From contig NZ_SZVW01000020.1 in the NCBI RefSeq assembly GCF_007655005.1, forward strand, positions 1 to 64,000: a stretch of 64,000 nucleotides of DNA, read 5' to 3'. A program made the translations under genes and the position numbers. Origin of the DNA: Streptomyces tibetensis. Lineage in GTDB: Bacteria; Actinomycetota; Actinomycetes; Streptomycetales; Streptomycetaceae. Of the stretch, positions 17,563 to 26,082 are shown in pieces (position 1 is the first letter of the stretch; each line of letters opens with the position of its first letter). The notes below the pieces were generated by a model. The model was given only the letters and a program-made list of their open reading frames with translations. It had not been told where the DNA came from and searched no databases.

Positions 17563-18366
17563 TCAGTGGCTGACGCCGACCTGCTGCAGGGCCTTGCGCA
17601 GGGGCTCCCAGCCGACGGAGCGGGGCAGGCCGCGGTTGCGGGCCTGGGTGAGGGGCCGCCAGAAGCCCGCTCCCAGGAGGGTCTCGGGGCGGACCGCGCC
17701 GGCCCGTTCCAGGATCGCCTCGGGGACCTTCTGCGGGTCGGGGATCTTGTACTCGGCCATGATCTCGTCGTACTTGTCGTGCAGGACCCGGTTGTTCGGG
17801 TCGGCGCCGAAGACAACGAGCTGGCCGGTGGGCGCGGTGTCCACCTGCACGGTGACCAGGTCGGGGCGGTAACGCGCCAGAACCTCGGTGATCTTGAAGA
17901 CGTCGCCGGTCCAGGCGTTGGTGTGCCGGTCCCGGGCCGCCTCGTCCACGCTGCGCGGCAGCATGTCGTCGAGGACGATCACGCTGCCCCAGTCCGAGTA
18001 CTTCTCGACGTTCATGAAGTCGCGCAGCGCGAACTCGAACAGGTGCATGCCGTCGATGAACGACAGGTCCAGCGTCGTGCGGCGCCAGTAGCCGATCGGG
18101 CTGCGGCCGCGGCGCAGGTTGCGCAGCGGGTGACGGCCGCCCTTGAGGTGCTGGAGCGGATTCTCTCGCGCGAAGAAGTCGTCGCTGGTGGCCTTCACCA
18201 GGTGGACGTCGCACCGCAGCTCCGAGACCACCTTGAAGGCGGGGTCGATCGCGATGCTGGGGACGCGGGACAGCGTCAGGCTGCGCCCGTCGTTGACGCC
18301 GATCTCCAGGTAGTTGCGATTGGCGCTGACCTTGTGCAGTTCCCGGAGGAACTCATGGCGTTTCAC
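17563..18366 (-). CDS. Class I SAM-dependent methyltransferase-like protein in the rml operon
   Basis: A 267-residue protein with the NRNYLEIGVNDGRSL glycine-rich motif near residue 18 and the TLDLSFIDGMHLFEFALRDF block typical of Methyltransf_24-type enzymes linked to polysaccharide clusters. VIVLDDMLPR follows. It is the last gene of the rmlABD operon and overlaps rmlD by 14 bp, so it probably modifies a sugar or glycan acceptor; this is inference. GTG 18366 is preceded by AAGGAAGG at seven bases. A strong hairpin follows the stop. Confidence 0.75.
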   Translation of the reverse strand: MKRHEFLRELHKVSANRNYLEIGVNDGRSLTLSRVPSIAIDPAFKVVSELRCDVHLVKATSDDFFARENPLQHLKGGRHPLRNLRRGRSPIGYWRRTTLDLSFIDGMHLFEFALRDFMNVEKYSDWGSVIVLDDMLPRSVDEAARDRHTNAWTGDVFKITEVLARYRPDLVTVQVDTAPTGQLVVFGADPNNRVLHDKYDEIMAEYKIPDPQKVPEAILERAGAVRPETLLGAGFWRPLTQARNRGLPRSVGWEPLRKALQQVGVSH

Positions 18367-19240
18367 GAGGAAGACCTTCCTTGCGGATGCGGGGCAGTGC
18401 TTCGTGCAGGGCGGAGCGCCAGTCGCGGGGCGGCGGCAGGCCGATCTCCTGCCACCGCCGGTGCGCGAGGGCGCTGTACGCCGGGCGGGGCGCCGGCCGG
18501 GGGAAGGCCGCGCTGCTGGTGGGGCGCACCCGTTGCGGGTCGGCGCCGATGAGGGAGAACACCTCCCGTGCGAGGTCGAACCAGGTGGCCTCGCCGGTGC
18601 TGGTCGCGTGGAAGATCCCGTGCGCGTCAGGGCCGAGCCGGGGGCCGAGGTCGGCGACCCGCCCGGCGACGTCCGCGCTCCAGGTGGGCTGCCCGCGCTG
18701 GTCGTCGACGACGTCGAGGGTGTCCCGGCGGGCCTCCAGTCCGATCATGGTCCGGACGAAGTTGGCGCCGTGGACGCCGTACAGCCACGCCGTGCGCACG
18801 ATCGCGCTCGCCCCGGGGAGTTCCTCCAGGACGGCCTGCTCCCCGGCCAGCTTGGTGCGGCCGTAGGCGGTGCGCGGGCCGGTCGGGTGATCCTCCGGGT
18901 AGGGGGTGGTGCGGGCCTCGCCGGAGAAGACGTAGTCCGTGGAGACGTGGATCAGGCGGGCGCCGTGCGCGGCGCAGGAGCGGGCCAGCAGGCGCGGGCC
19001 CTCGCCGTTGATCTCCAGGGCGCGGGCCTCGTCGGTCTCGGCGTCGTCGACGGCCGTGTAGGCGGCGCAGTTCACGACGAGGTCGGGCCGGTGCCGCCGT
19101 ACGGCGGCGTCGACGGCCGCGGGGTCCGTGATGTCCAGGGCGGCGCGGTCGAGGCCGACGACGCTCTCGCCGCGGCTCGTCAGTTCCTCGACGACGTCAC
19201 GGCCGAGCATCCCGCCCGCACCGGTGATCAGCCACCTCAT
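18353..19240 (-). CDS. rmlD: dTDP-4-dehydrorhamnose reductase
   Basis: A 295-residue short-chain dehydrogenase-like reductase with the N-terminal GAGGMLGRDV nucleotide loop, the NCAAYTAVDDAE block diagnostic of RmlD, STDYVFSG, and the catalytic YGRTK. It reduces dTDP-4-keto-L-rhamnose to dTDP-L-rhamnose with NAD(P)H. ATG 19240 overlaps the rmlB stop in an ATGA junction, indicating coupling. The 3' end overlaps the methyltransferase start by 14 bp. Confidence 0.92.
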   Translation of the reverse strand: MRWLITGAGGMLGRDVVEELTSRGESVVGLDRAALDITDPAAVDAAVRRHRPDLVVNCAAYTAVDDAETDEARALEINGEGPRLLARSCAAHGARLIHVSTDYVFSGEARTTPYPEDHPTGPRTAYGRTKLAGEQAVLEELPGASAIVRTAWLYGVHGANFVRTMIGLEARRDTLDVVDDQRGQPTWSADVAGRVADLGPRLGPDAHGIFHATSTGEATWFDLAREVFSLIGADPQRVRPTSSAAFPRPAPRPAYSALAHRRWQEIGLPPPRDWRSALHEALPRIRKEGLPRETP

Positions 19241-20217
19241 GCCCGCTCCTGGGCGACGCGCTGCTTCAGGGGCTCCCACCAGGCGCGGTTGTCGCGGTAC
19301 CAGGCGACGGTCTCGGCGAGGCCGGTGGTGAAGTCGTGGCGGGGGCGGTAGCCGAGCTCGTCGCGGGCCTTGGAGCAGTCGACGGAGTAGCGCAGGTCGT
19401 GGCCCTTGCGGTCCTCGACGTACTCCACCCGGTCCCAGTCCGCTCCGCAGGCGTCCAGGAGGAGGCCGGTGAGCTCCTTGTTGGTGAGTTCGGTGCCGCC
19501 GCCGATGTTGTAGACCTCGCCGGGACGGCCCTTCGTGCGGGCGAGGTCTACGCCCTGGCAGTGGTCGTCCACGTGCAGCCAGTCGCGGACGTTGCGGCCC
19601 TCGCCGTACAGCGGCACCGTGTGGCCGTCGAGGAGGTTGGTGACGAACAGCGGGATGACCTTCTCGGGGAACTGGTGCGGGCCGTAGTTGTTGGAGCAGC
19701 GCGTGACGCGCACGTCCAGGCCGTGGGTGCGGTGGTAGGCGAGCGCGAGCAGGTCGGAGGAGGCCTTGGAGGCCGAGTACGGGGAGTTCGGCTGGAGCGG
19801 GTGGTCCTCCGGCCAGGAGCCGGACTCGATGGAGCCGTAGACCTCGTCGGTGGAGACGTGCACGAAGGGGCCCACGTGGTGGCGCAGGGCGGCGTCCAGC
19901 AGGGTCTGGGTGCCGAGGACGTTGGTGCGGACGAAGTCGGCGGCGCCGCTGATGGAGCGGTCCACATGGGACTCGGCGGCGAAGTGCACGACCTGGTCCG
20001 CACCGGCCATCAGCCTGTCGACTAGTTCGGCGTCGCAGATGTCGCCCTGCACGAACTCCAGCCGCGGGTGGGTCAGTTCGAGGTTGTCGAGGGTGCCGGC
20101 GTAGGTGAGCTTGTCCAGCACGGTGATGCGTGGGGCGTCGGGCGCGTCCGAGGCGAGCAGGGCGCGGACGTAACGGGAGCCGATGAACCCGGCGGCGCCG
20201 GTGACGAGGAGATTCAT
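19237..20217 (-). CDS. rmlB: dTDP-glucose 4,6-dehydratase
   Basis: A 326-residue extended SDR protein: GAAGFIGSRYVRAL at the N-terminus, STDEVYGS catalytic Asp-Glu pair, YSASKASSDL with the catalytic Tyr-Lys, and the RCSNNYGPHQFPEK motif that marks RmlB. It converts dTDP-glucose to dTDP-4-keto-6-deoxyglucose using bound NAD+. ATGA overlaps join it to rmlA upstream and rmlD downstream, so the order rmlA-rmlB-rmlD is tightly coupled. Confidence 0.94.
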   Translation of the reverse strand: MNLLVTGAAGFIGSRYVRALLASDAPDAPRITVLDKLTYAGTLDNLELTHPRLEFVQGDICDAELVDRLMAGADQVVHFAAESHVDRSISGAADFVRTNVLGTQTLLDAALRHHVGPFVHVSTDEVYGSIESGSWPEDHPLQPNSPYSASKASSDLLALAYHRTHGLDVRVTRCSNNYGPHQFPEKVIPLFVTNLLDGHTVPLYGEGRNVRDWLHVDDHCQGVDLARTKGRPGEVYNIGGGTELTNKELTGLLLDACGADWDRVEYVEDRKGHDLRYSVDCSKARDELGYRPRHDFTTGLAETVAWYRDNRAWWEPLKQRVAQERA

Positions 20218-21281
20218 GAAGTGATCTGCACCTTGCTGTGGTCTCCGAGGACGAGGCGGTGGGCGCTGGGGACGCTGGGGGCGGGGGTCACCTCGACGTG
20301 CCGGCCGATCAGCGAGGACTCGATCCGGCCGACGCCCTGGATCGAGGAGTCCCGCAGCACGATCGAGAACTCCAGCTCGCTGTCGGTGATCCGGCAGTTC
20401 TCGGCGACGGAGGTGAAGGGACCGATGTAGGAGTTGCTGACGACGGTGCCCGAGCCGATGACGACCGGTCCGACGACGCGGGAGCCCACGATCCGCGCGC
20501 CCTCCTCCAGGACGACGCGCCCGATGGTCTCCGAGGCGTCGTCGACGTCGCCGTCGATGCGGCGCTCCATGGCTTCGAGGACCGTGCGGTTCACCTCGAG
20601 CATGTCGCCGACGTTGCCGGTGTCCTTCCAGTAGCCCTTGATGACCGTGGAGCGCACGTCGGCGCGGGAGTCGATCAGGTGCTGGATGGCGTGGGTGATC
20701 TCCAGTTCGCCGCGCCAGGAGGGTTCGATGGCGCGGACCGCCTCGTGGATGAGGGGCGTGAACATGTAGACGCCGACCAGCGCGAGATCGCTCTTGGGCT
20801 GGTCGGGCTTCTCCTCCAGGCCGATCACCTGGCCGGACGGGTCGAGTTCGGCGACTCCGAAGGCGCGCGGGTCGGCGACGCGGGTGAGCAGGATCTGGGC
20901 GTCGGGCCGGTTGCCGCGGAACTCCTCGACGAGGCCGGTGATGCCGCCGACGATGAAGTTGTCGCCGAGGTACATCACGAAGTCGTCGTCACCGAGGTAG
21001 TCCCGGGCGATCAGTACCGCGTGGGCCAGCCCGAGGGGCCGCTCCTGGGGGATGTAGGTGACGTCGAGGCCGAACTTCGACCCGTCCCCGACCGCCTCCT
21101 CGATCTCCGCGGCCGTCTCCCCGACGATCATGCCCACTTCGGTGATGCCGGCCTCGGCGATCGACTCCAACCCGTAGAACAGCACGGCCTTGTTGGCCAC
21201 GGGGACGAGTTGCTTGGCCGACGTGTGCGTGATCGGCCTCAGTCTTGTTCCTGCGCCGCCGGACAGCACGAGAGCCTTCAT
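20214..21281 (-). CDS. rmlA: Glucose-1-phosphate thymidylyltransferase, long form
   Basis: A 355-residue nucleotidyltransferase with the LSGGAGTRLRPITHTSAKQL signature, YLGDNF metal site, and a C-terminal left-handed beta-helix part (about 250-340). This length matches the StrD/StrD-like long RmlA group of actinomycetes, not the 290-residue enterobacterial form. It forms dTDP-glucose from glucose-1-phosphate and dTTP. ATG 21281 was chosen because AAGGTGA lies six bases before it; GTG 21290 falls inside that site. It heads the rml operon. Confidence 0.92.
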   Translation of the reverse strand: MKALVLSGGAGTRLRPITHTSAKQLVPVANKAVLFYGLESIAEAGITEVGMIVGETAAEIEEAVGDGSKFGLDVTYIPQERPLGLAHAVLIARDYLGDDDFVMYLGDNFIVGGITGLVEEFRGNRPDAQILLTRVADPRAFGVAELDPSGQVIGLEEKPDQPKSDLALVGVYMFTPLIHEAVRAIEPSWRGELEITHAIQHLIDSRADVRSTVIKGYWKDTGNVGDMLEVNRTVLEAMERRIDGDVDDASETIGRVVLEEGARIVGSRVVGPVVIGSGTVVSNSYIGPFTSVAENCRITDSELEFSIVLRDSSIQGVGRIESSLIGRHVEVTPAPSVPSAHRLVLGDHSKVQITS

Positions 21282-21395
21282 TCGGTTCACCTTAGTCGTG
21301 AACCGGCGGATGTGAACATCACTTCTTTTGGTTGCCGATGCGCGGAGTTACTCGGATCCTCACCGCACCGTGCTGCGGAGGGGCGTCAGGGGGGA

Positions 21396-21578
21396 TCAGT
21401 CCTCACCCCGGACGATGTTCCACTCCTGCCCGGAGCGCATCGTGCCGGGGGTTCCCCGGTCTCCCACGGCGGGGAGGCAGGTTCGCAGCGCGGCCTTGCC
21501 GCGCAGACGGCGTGCCTTCGACCAGCCGGTCTCGTACTGACGGACGACGGGCTTCTCACTGGTGTCCATGGACTCCAC
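21396..21578 (-). CDS. Possible small hypothetical protein
   Basis: An open frame of 60 residues from GTG 21578 (or 57 from ATG 21569) with strong third-position GC and mixed composition (starts VESMDTSEKPVVRQYE, ends WNIVRGED). GAAGGAAG lies ten bases before the GTG. It is 115 bp upstream of rmlA on the same strand. No family, signal peptide or precursor-peptide hallmark is recognised. It could be a real short gene in a region otherwise empty between rmlA and the CBS gene, or chance. Confidence 0.4.
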   Translation of the reverse strand: MESMDTSEKPVVRQYETGWSKARRLRGKAALRTCLPAVGDRGTPGTMRSGQEWNIVRGED

Positions 21579-21706
21579 GACTCATCATCTTCCTTCTGGG
21601 TCCGCTGCTGTTCGAGTGCCCGGCGAAAAACCGAACAAACCCGGCGCGGAACACCCGCACGGCCGCGTCGAAGCCCCCTCTCCCCCACACGGCGTTCGGG
21701 CGCATG

Positions 21707-21744
21707 CAACGGTCCCGCGCCCCCGGAGGGGTGCGGGACCGTTG
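21707..21744 (-). terminator. Terminator hairpin after the CBS-domain gene
   Basis: A perfect 12-bp stem (CAACGGTCCCGC pairing with GCGGGACCGTTG) with a short inner GC-rich loop lies 15 bases past the minus-strand CBS stop at 21759. It lacks a T-run. Confidence 0.65.
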
Positions 21745-21758
21745 GACGGGTTGCCCTG

Positions 21759-22178
21759 TCAGGCATTGGGGCGCGCGGCGCTGATGTCGCCGAGCGCCGA
21801 CTCGGGGTCGCGCTCCATGGCCATGTCTCCCAGGGAGACGATGCCCACGGGGTGCCCGTGGTCGACGACCGGGATGCGGCGCACGGAGTGCTCGCGCATC
21901 AGCTCCACCGCCTGGGCCAGGTCCTCGTCGGGACTGACGGTGACCAGCTCGTCGCTGCACGCGCCAGCCACGCTGATCCGCTCCGGGTCGCCGCCCTTGC
22001 TGACCGACCGCACCACGAGGTCACGGTCGGTGACCAGGCCTCGGAGGTGGTCGCCGTCCGTCACCAGGACGGCCCCGAGGTCCTCGTCGCGCATGATGCG
22101 AGCCACCTCGGCGACGGAGGTCTGCGGCTCGACGGTGACCGGGTCGCCGGTCATGATGTCGCGGACATGCTGAGCCAT
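21759..22178 (-). CDS. Two-CBS-domain protein
   Basis: A 139-residue protein made of two CBS motifs: residues about 7-60 (VRDIMTGDPVTVEPQTSVAEVA, LVTDRDLVVR) and 72-125 (ELVTVSPDEDLAQAVELM, VGIVSLGDMA). Paired CBS domains bind adenosyl nucleotides and act as energy or redox sensors; stand-alone forms are common in Streptomyces near stress genes. GAGGTAAAG precedes the ATG. No partner enzyme is adjacent. Confidence 0.9.
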   Translation of the reverse strand: MAQHVRDIMTGDPVTVEPQTSVAEVARIMRDEDLGAVLVTDGDHLRGLVTDRDLVVRSVSKGGDPERISVAGACSDELVTVSPDEDLAQAVELMREHSVRRIPVVDHGHPVGIVSLGDMAMERDPESALGDISAARPNA

Positions 22179-22262
22179 GATGTGTCTTTACCTCTTCTTT
22201 CCTTCGGCTCGCGGCGGTCTCTCCGTCCTGCGCCACGCCGGGTACCCGGTCGTCCCGCGGCA

Positions 22263-22633
22263 TCACCAGGTGCGGCCGGCCTCCAGCAGCCGGTCGCGGA
22301 CGAGGGGACGTGCGGGTTGTCCGAGGTGCCCGGCCGCTGGACCAGGCAGCCGGTGTTGATCGGCGCGTCCTCGGGGGCGTCGAGGCGGCAGTTCGGGCGG
22401 CGGCCGAAGACGTACCGCCAGTGACCAGGACGAACTCCTCGTCCGTCAGCGGCACCGCGGACAGGGTGCGGCCGCGGGGCCGGGTGGTGGCGGTCACCAG
22501 GTCGTGGCGACCGGCGCGCAGTTCGGGTCTGCCGCTCCAGCGAGCGGATCTGCGTGGTGACGCTCGGCTGGGACAGGCCCAGCAAGTGCGCGGCGGCCGT
22601 GAAGGAGCCGGACGGGTAGACGGCCGGGGCATT
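22263..22633 (-). pseudogene. Decayed LysR-family regulator
   Basis: Pieces of one LysR protein appear in three frames in order. The HTH segment (SGSFTAAAHLLGLSQPSVTT) lies near 22530-22633. A substrate-binding segment (LVTATTRPRGRTLSAVPLTD) is in a second frame near 22400-22500. A segment ending RPGTSDNPHV returns to the first frame. The C-terminus VRDRLLEAGRTW with stop at 22263-22265 is in a third frame. The start codon, part of the HTH and much of the effector domain are missing. Frameshifts plus deletion make it a relic; it stands divergently next to the DJ-1/PfpI gene that it may once have controlled. Confidence 0.75.
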
Positions 22634-22724
22634 GGAAAACCTGCGGTCCGGGCGCTTACGGTCGTCATCGTCCGAGTCATCGCCGCACCGTTCGACCGCG
22701 GCCCGTCTCTTGGAGATGCACACC

Positions 22725-23420
22725 ATGTCGAAGATCCTCTTCGTCGTCACCGGCGCAGACACCTGGACCCTGGCCGACGGCACCGGCCACCCCACCGGCT
22801 TCTGGGCCGAGGAGGCCGTCGCCCCGTACGAGGCGTTCCGGGCCGCCGGTCACGAGGTCGTCGTGGCCACGCCCGGCGGTGTCGAGCCCCCCGTCGACCG
22901 GGCGTCCCTGGCTCCCGAGGTGAACGGGGGGCAGGAGAACGCCGACCGGATCGCGAAGGCACTGGAGTCCTTCACCGAGCTGCGGCGTCCCGTGCGGCTC
23001 GAGGACGTCCGGCTGGAGGACTACGCGGCCGTCTTCTACCCCGGTGGCCACGGCCCGATGGAGGACTTGGCCGTGAACGCCGACTCCGGCCGGCTGCTCG
23101 CCCGGGCCCTGGAGTCGGGCAGGCCGCTCGGCGTCGTCTGCCACGGGCCCGCCGCGCTGCTGGCCGCTGTCGGGGCCGACGGCCGCAATGTCTTCGCCGG
23201 CTACGAGGTCGCGGCGTTCACCAACGCCGAGGAGGTCCAGGGCGGCCTCGCCGACCGTGCCGCCTGGCTGCTCCAGGACCGTCTCACCGACGCCGGGGTG
23301 ACCGTGCGGGCCGGGGAGCCGTGGGCCCCGCACGTGGTCACCGACCGCAATCTGGTCACGGGCCAGAACCCCGCGTCGTCGGCCCCGCTGGCGCAGGAAC
23401 TGCTGAAGCGGCTGGGCTGA
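22725..23420 (+). CDS. DJ-1/PfpI-superfamily protein
   Basis: A 231-residue class I glutamine amidotransferase-like protein with the DJ-1/PfpI layout: ILFVVTGADTWTLADG at the N-terminus, YPGGHGPMEDL in the centre, and the nucleophile elbow GVVCHGPAALLA, with the reactive Cys followed by His. This type (Hsp31/YajL-like) includes glyoxalase III-like and deglycase-like stress enzymes. TTGGAG lies nine bases before ATG 22725. A degraded LysR gene lies upstream in the opposite orientation. Confidence 0.88.
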   Translation: MSKILFVVTGADTWTLADGTGHPTGFWAEEAVAPYEAFRAAGHEVVVATPGGVEPPVDRASLAPEVNGGQENADRIAKALESFTELRRPVRLEDVRLEDYAAVFYPGGHGPMEDLAVNADSGRLLARALESGRPLGVVCHGPAALLAAVGADGRNVFAGYEVAAFTNAEEVQGGLADRAAWLLQDRLTDAGVTVRAGEPWAPHVVTDRNLVTGQNPASSAPLAQELLKRLG

Positions 23421-23449
23421 GCGGTCGCGCCCGCCCGGGCCGGAGGTGC

Positions 23450-25897
23450 TCAGCGCCCCAGCACCAGTTCCGCCCACACCTGTTTCCCGCCGCTGACCGG
23501 CAGGGTGCCCCAGGTCGCGGCGAGGGCCTCGACGAGGAGGATGCCCCGGCCGCCGGTGGCCTCCCAGCCGATGCTGGTCGGTCTGACCGGTGAGCGGGGG
23601 GAGGCGTCGGCGATGGCGATGCGCAGCCGGTCGTTGACGAGAGTGAGGTCCATGCGGACCTTGCCGTCGGTGTGCACCAGGGCGTTGGTGACGAGTTCGG
23701 AGACGACGAGGAGGGCTGCGTCGTACTGGTCGGTGACGCCCCAGGAGCGCAGGGTGCGCCGGGCGAAGCGGCGGGCGTGCCCGACGGCCTGCGGCACCCG
23801 CCAGACCGTCCAGCTCTCCCGCAGCGGGCGCAGGTCCATGCCGTCGTAGCGCAACAGGAGCAGGGCGACGTCGTCGCTGCGCGGGGCGTCGCCCAGGAGG
23901 GCGTCGGCGACCAGCCCCAGGTCGGCGGGGGCGGCCTCCGCCAGCCGCTCGGCGAGGTGGTCCATGCCCTCGTCGATGTCGGAGTCGGGCGTCTCCACGA
24001 GCCCGTCCGTGGCCAGGGCGATCACGGTGCCGGGCGGGAGCCGCAGCGGGCTCATGGGGAAGTCGGCCCGGGTGACCACCCCGAGAGGCGGGCCGCCCTC
24101 GGCCTCCGCGATCTCGGTCCGGCCGTCGGGGTAGCGGAGCACCGGCGGCAGATGCCCGGCCCGCACACACCAGGCGGCGCCCTCCTCCAGGTCCACGTCG
24201 ACGTAGCAGCAGGTGGCGAAGAGGTCGCTCTCCATGTCCGTCAGCAGCCGGTTGGCGTGCGCGACCACCACGTCCGGTGGGTGCCCCTCGACGGCGTAGG
24301 CGCGCAGGGCCGTGCGCATCTGGCCCATGAGGGTGGCGGCGCCCGCGCTGTGGCCCTGGACGTCGCCGATGACGAGGGCGACGTGGTGGTCGGGCAGTGG
24401 GATGACGTCGTACCAGTCGCCGCCGAGTTCGAGCCCGGCCGTGCTGGGCAGGTAGCGGGCGACGGCCACCGCGCCGGGCAGCCGGGGCAGGCTGCGCGGC
24501 AGCAGCTGGCGCTGGAGCATGCCGACGAGTTCGTGCTCGGCGTCGAAGGCCCGGGCCCGGACCAGGGCCTGTCCGGCGAGGCCGGCGCAGGCGGTGAGCA
24601 GGGCGCGTTCGTCGGTGCCGAAGTCGTGCGGGCTGTCCCAGCCGATCAGGCAGGCGCCGGCCATGCGGTTCCCGGCGGGCAGCGGCAGGACGGCGAGGCC
24701 GCCGGGGCCCACCTCGGCCAGGGCGCGTTCCAGGGGGCTGCCGGCGGGCCAGATGCGGGCCCGGCCCTCGCGCAGTGCCGCGGCGAGGGTGGGCATCGCG
24801 CGCACGGGCGCGTCGGGCCACTCGGTGCGCCACTCCGACCGCCACAGCTCGGGCCAGGCCTCGGGTTCGGGCGGGTCGAGGACGGTGACGACGAGACGCT
24901 CGCTCTCCAGCTCGGCGAGGGCGATCCGGTCGGCCCGCAGCGGCCTGCGCAGCGCGGCGACCACGGCCTTGCCCACGTCGCGGACGGTGACGGCGGTGGC
25001 CAGCGCGGCGGCCAGGCGCTGGACCCGGGCCACGTCGGTGACGTCGGAGCGCAGCGTGGAGACGTCGACGACCGTGCCCACGAGCCGTGCCGGGCGACCC
25101 TCGCCGCCGGGCAGCAGGCGCCCGCGCAACCGGAGCCACTTCGGCGGCCCGGCGGGCTGGAGTACCCGGAACTCCAGCTCACGGTCGCCGATGGACATGT
25201 GGTCGGCCTCCACCACGGACATCAGCGACGGCAGGTCCTCGGGGACGGTGAGGCCGAGCAGTGTCTCGACCCGGCCGTCGAACTCCACCGGGTCCAGGCC
25301 GAACAGGTCCAGCAGGTCGTCGCCGACCCGGACGCGGCCGGTGTCCATGGCGAGCGTGAAAGCGCTCGGTGGCAGCTCGCCGGCTTCCGCGGGTGCGGCC
25401 GGGGCGGTGAAGGCGACCGCGTCGGAGATGAGCTCAAGGCATTCGAGGTCGTCGGCGGCGAAGCCCTCGGGGCGTTCGCTCACGGCCAGCAGGCAGCCGC
25501 CGTCACCCTGTACGGGAAGGGTCGTCAGGAAGAAGTCCCGGGAGGGCACGCGCCGCGCGTGGGCGTGCTCGGCGAGTTCCGCCGGGCCCAGTGACACCGG
25601 CCGCCCGCGGCGCAGGGCCTCGGCGACGGGGGACCGCCCGGCGCGCGGGTAGTTGTCGCGCAGTCCGTACAGGCTCCTCGGGACTCCGGCCGACTCCATC
25701 AGGCACAGCAGCTCGCCGTCCTCGCTGGGCGCGTAGACGGCGGCGAGCGCCGCACCGGCGAAGACGAGGGCCTGTTCGAGGACGCGGCGCAGCCGCTCGG
25801 GTGACGTCTGATCGATCGCGATCGCCTTGAGGGCACCTTCGGCACGCAGTGTCCGCGTTCCGCGCTCCTGTGCGCCCTGACTGACCACGTTGGCCAT
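23450..25897 (-). CDS. SpoIIE-family PP2C phosphatase with GAF/PAS and ATPase domains
   Basis: An 815-residue sensor phosphatase. A GAF-like domain (about 30-170), a PAS region with PAC-like WLRLRGRLLPGG (about 180-310) and a second GAF (about 315-470) precede the PP2C/SpoIIE domain (about 480-690): GGDWYDV, IGDVQGHS, ATDGLVE and SDDVALLLL provide the metal Asp residues. The C-terminal HATPase_c domain has VSELVTNALVHT (N box) and GGRGILLV (G box), as in anti-sigma kinases of the RsbW type. It likely controls an anti-sigma/anti-anti-sigma switch. ATG 25897 has no good Shine-Dalgarno. It diverges from amfT. Confidence 0.88.
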   Translation of the reverse strand: MANVVSQGAQERGTRTLRAEGALKAIAIDQTSPERLRRVLEQALVFAGAALAAVYAPSEDGELLCLMESAGVPRSLYGLRDNYPRAGRSPVAEALRRGRPVSLGPAELAEHAHARRVPSRDFFLTTLPVQGDGGCLLAVSERPEGFAADDLECLELISDAVAFTAPAAPAEAGELPPSAFTLAMDTGRVRVGDDLLDLFGLDPVEFDGRVETLLGLTVPEDLPSLMSVVEADHMSIGDRELEFRVLQPAGPPKWLRLRGRLLPGGEGRPARLVGTVVDVSTLRSDVTDVARVQRLAAALATAVTVRDVGKAVVAALRRPLRADRIALAELESERLVVTVLDPPEPEAWPELWRSEWRTEWPDAPVRAMPTLAAALREGRARIWPAGSPLERALAEVGPGGLAVLPLPAGNRMAGACLIGWDSPHDFGTDERALLTACAGLAGQALVRARAFDAEHELVGMLQRQLLPRSLPRLPGAVAVARYLPSTAGLELGGDWYDVIPLPDHHVALVIGDVQGHSAGAATLMGQMRTALRAYAVEGHPPDVVVAHANRLLTDMESDLFATCCYVDVDLEEGAAWCVRAGHLPPVLRYPDGRTEIAEAEGGPPLGVVTRADFPMSPLRLPPGTVIALATDGLVETPDSDIDEGMDHLAERLAEAAPADLGLVADALLGDAPRSDDVALLLLRYDGMDLRPLRESWTVWRVPQAVGHARRFARRTLRSWGVTDQYDAALLVVSELVTNALVHTDGKVRMDLTLVNDRLRIAIADASPRSPVRPTSIGWEATGGRGILLVEALAATWGTLPVSGGKQVWAELVLGR

Positions 25898-25987
25898 TAC
25901 AGCGCTAATGAGACACCTGCGCAGCCCCTGTGGGCGTTCCGTGGCCCGGCGCCGACACGGTCGCTCGAATGAAACCGAACATGTCTT

Positions 25988-25999
25988 AACGCATGCGTT
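25988..25999. promoter_or_regulatory. 12-bp perfect palindrome upstream of amfT
   Basis: AACGCATGCGTT is a perfect palindrome in the 185-bp intergenic region between the SpoIIE gene and amfT, about 84 bp before the amfT start. It may be an operator for either gene; no known consensus is matched with confidence. Confidence 0.35.
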
Positions 26000-26013
26000 C
26001 CGCACGGTGTTCT

Positions 26014-26038
26014 CGTGACAGGCGTGACTGTGCGTGCC
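26014..26038 (+). promoter_or_regulatory. Three CGTG-type direct repeats before amfT
   Basis: CGTGAC (26014), CGTGAC (26023) and CGTGCC (26033) recur at 9-10 bp, about one helical turn, 45-70 bp before the amfT start. Spacing on one DNA face suits a LuxR-type regulator such as AmfR/RamR. Linking it to AmfR is inference from position. Confidence 0.35.
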
Positions 26039-26082
26039 CGGCGGGTGGCTGGAAAGCTCGGTGCTCGTCAGGAGGGGGACGC

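Noticed and set aside
21396..21578. Lasso or other RiPP precursor
   Set aside because: No leader motif, no core pattern and no processing genes nearby.
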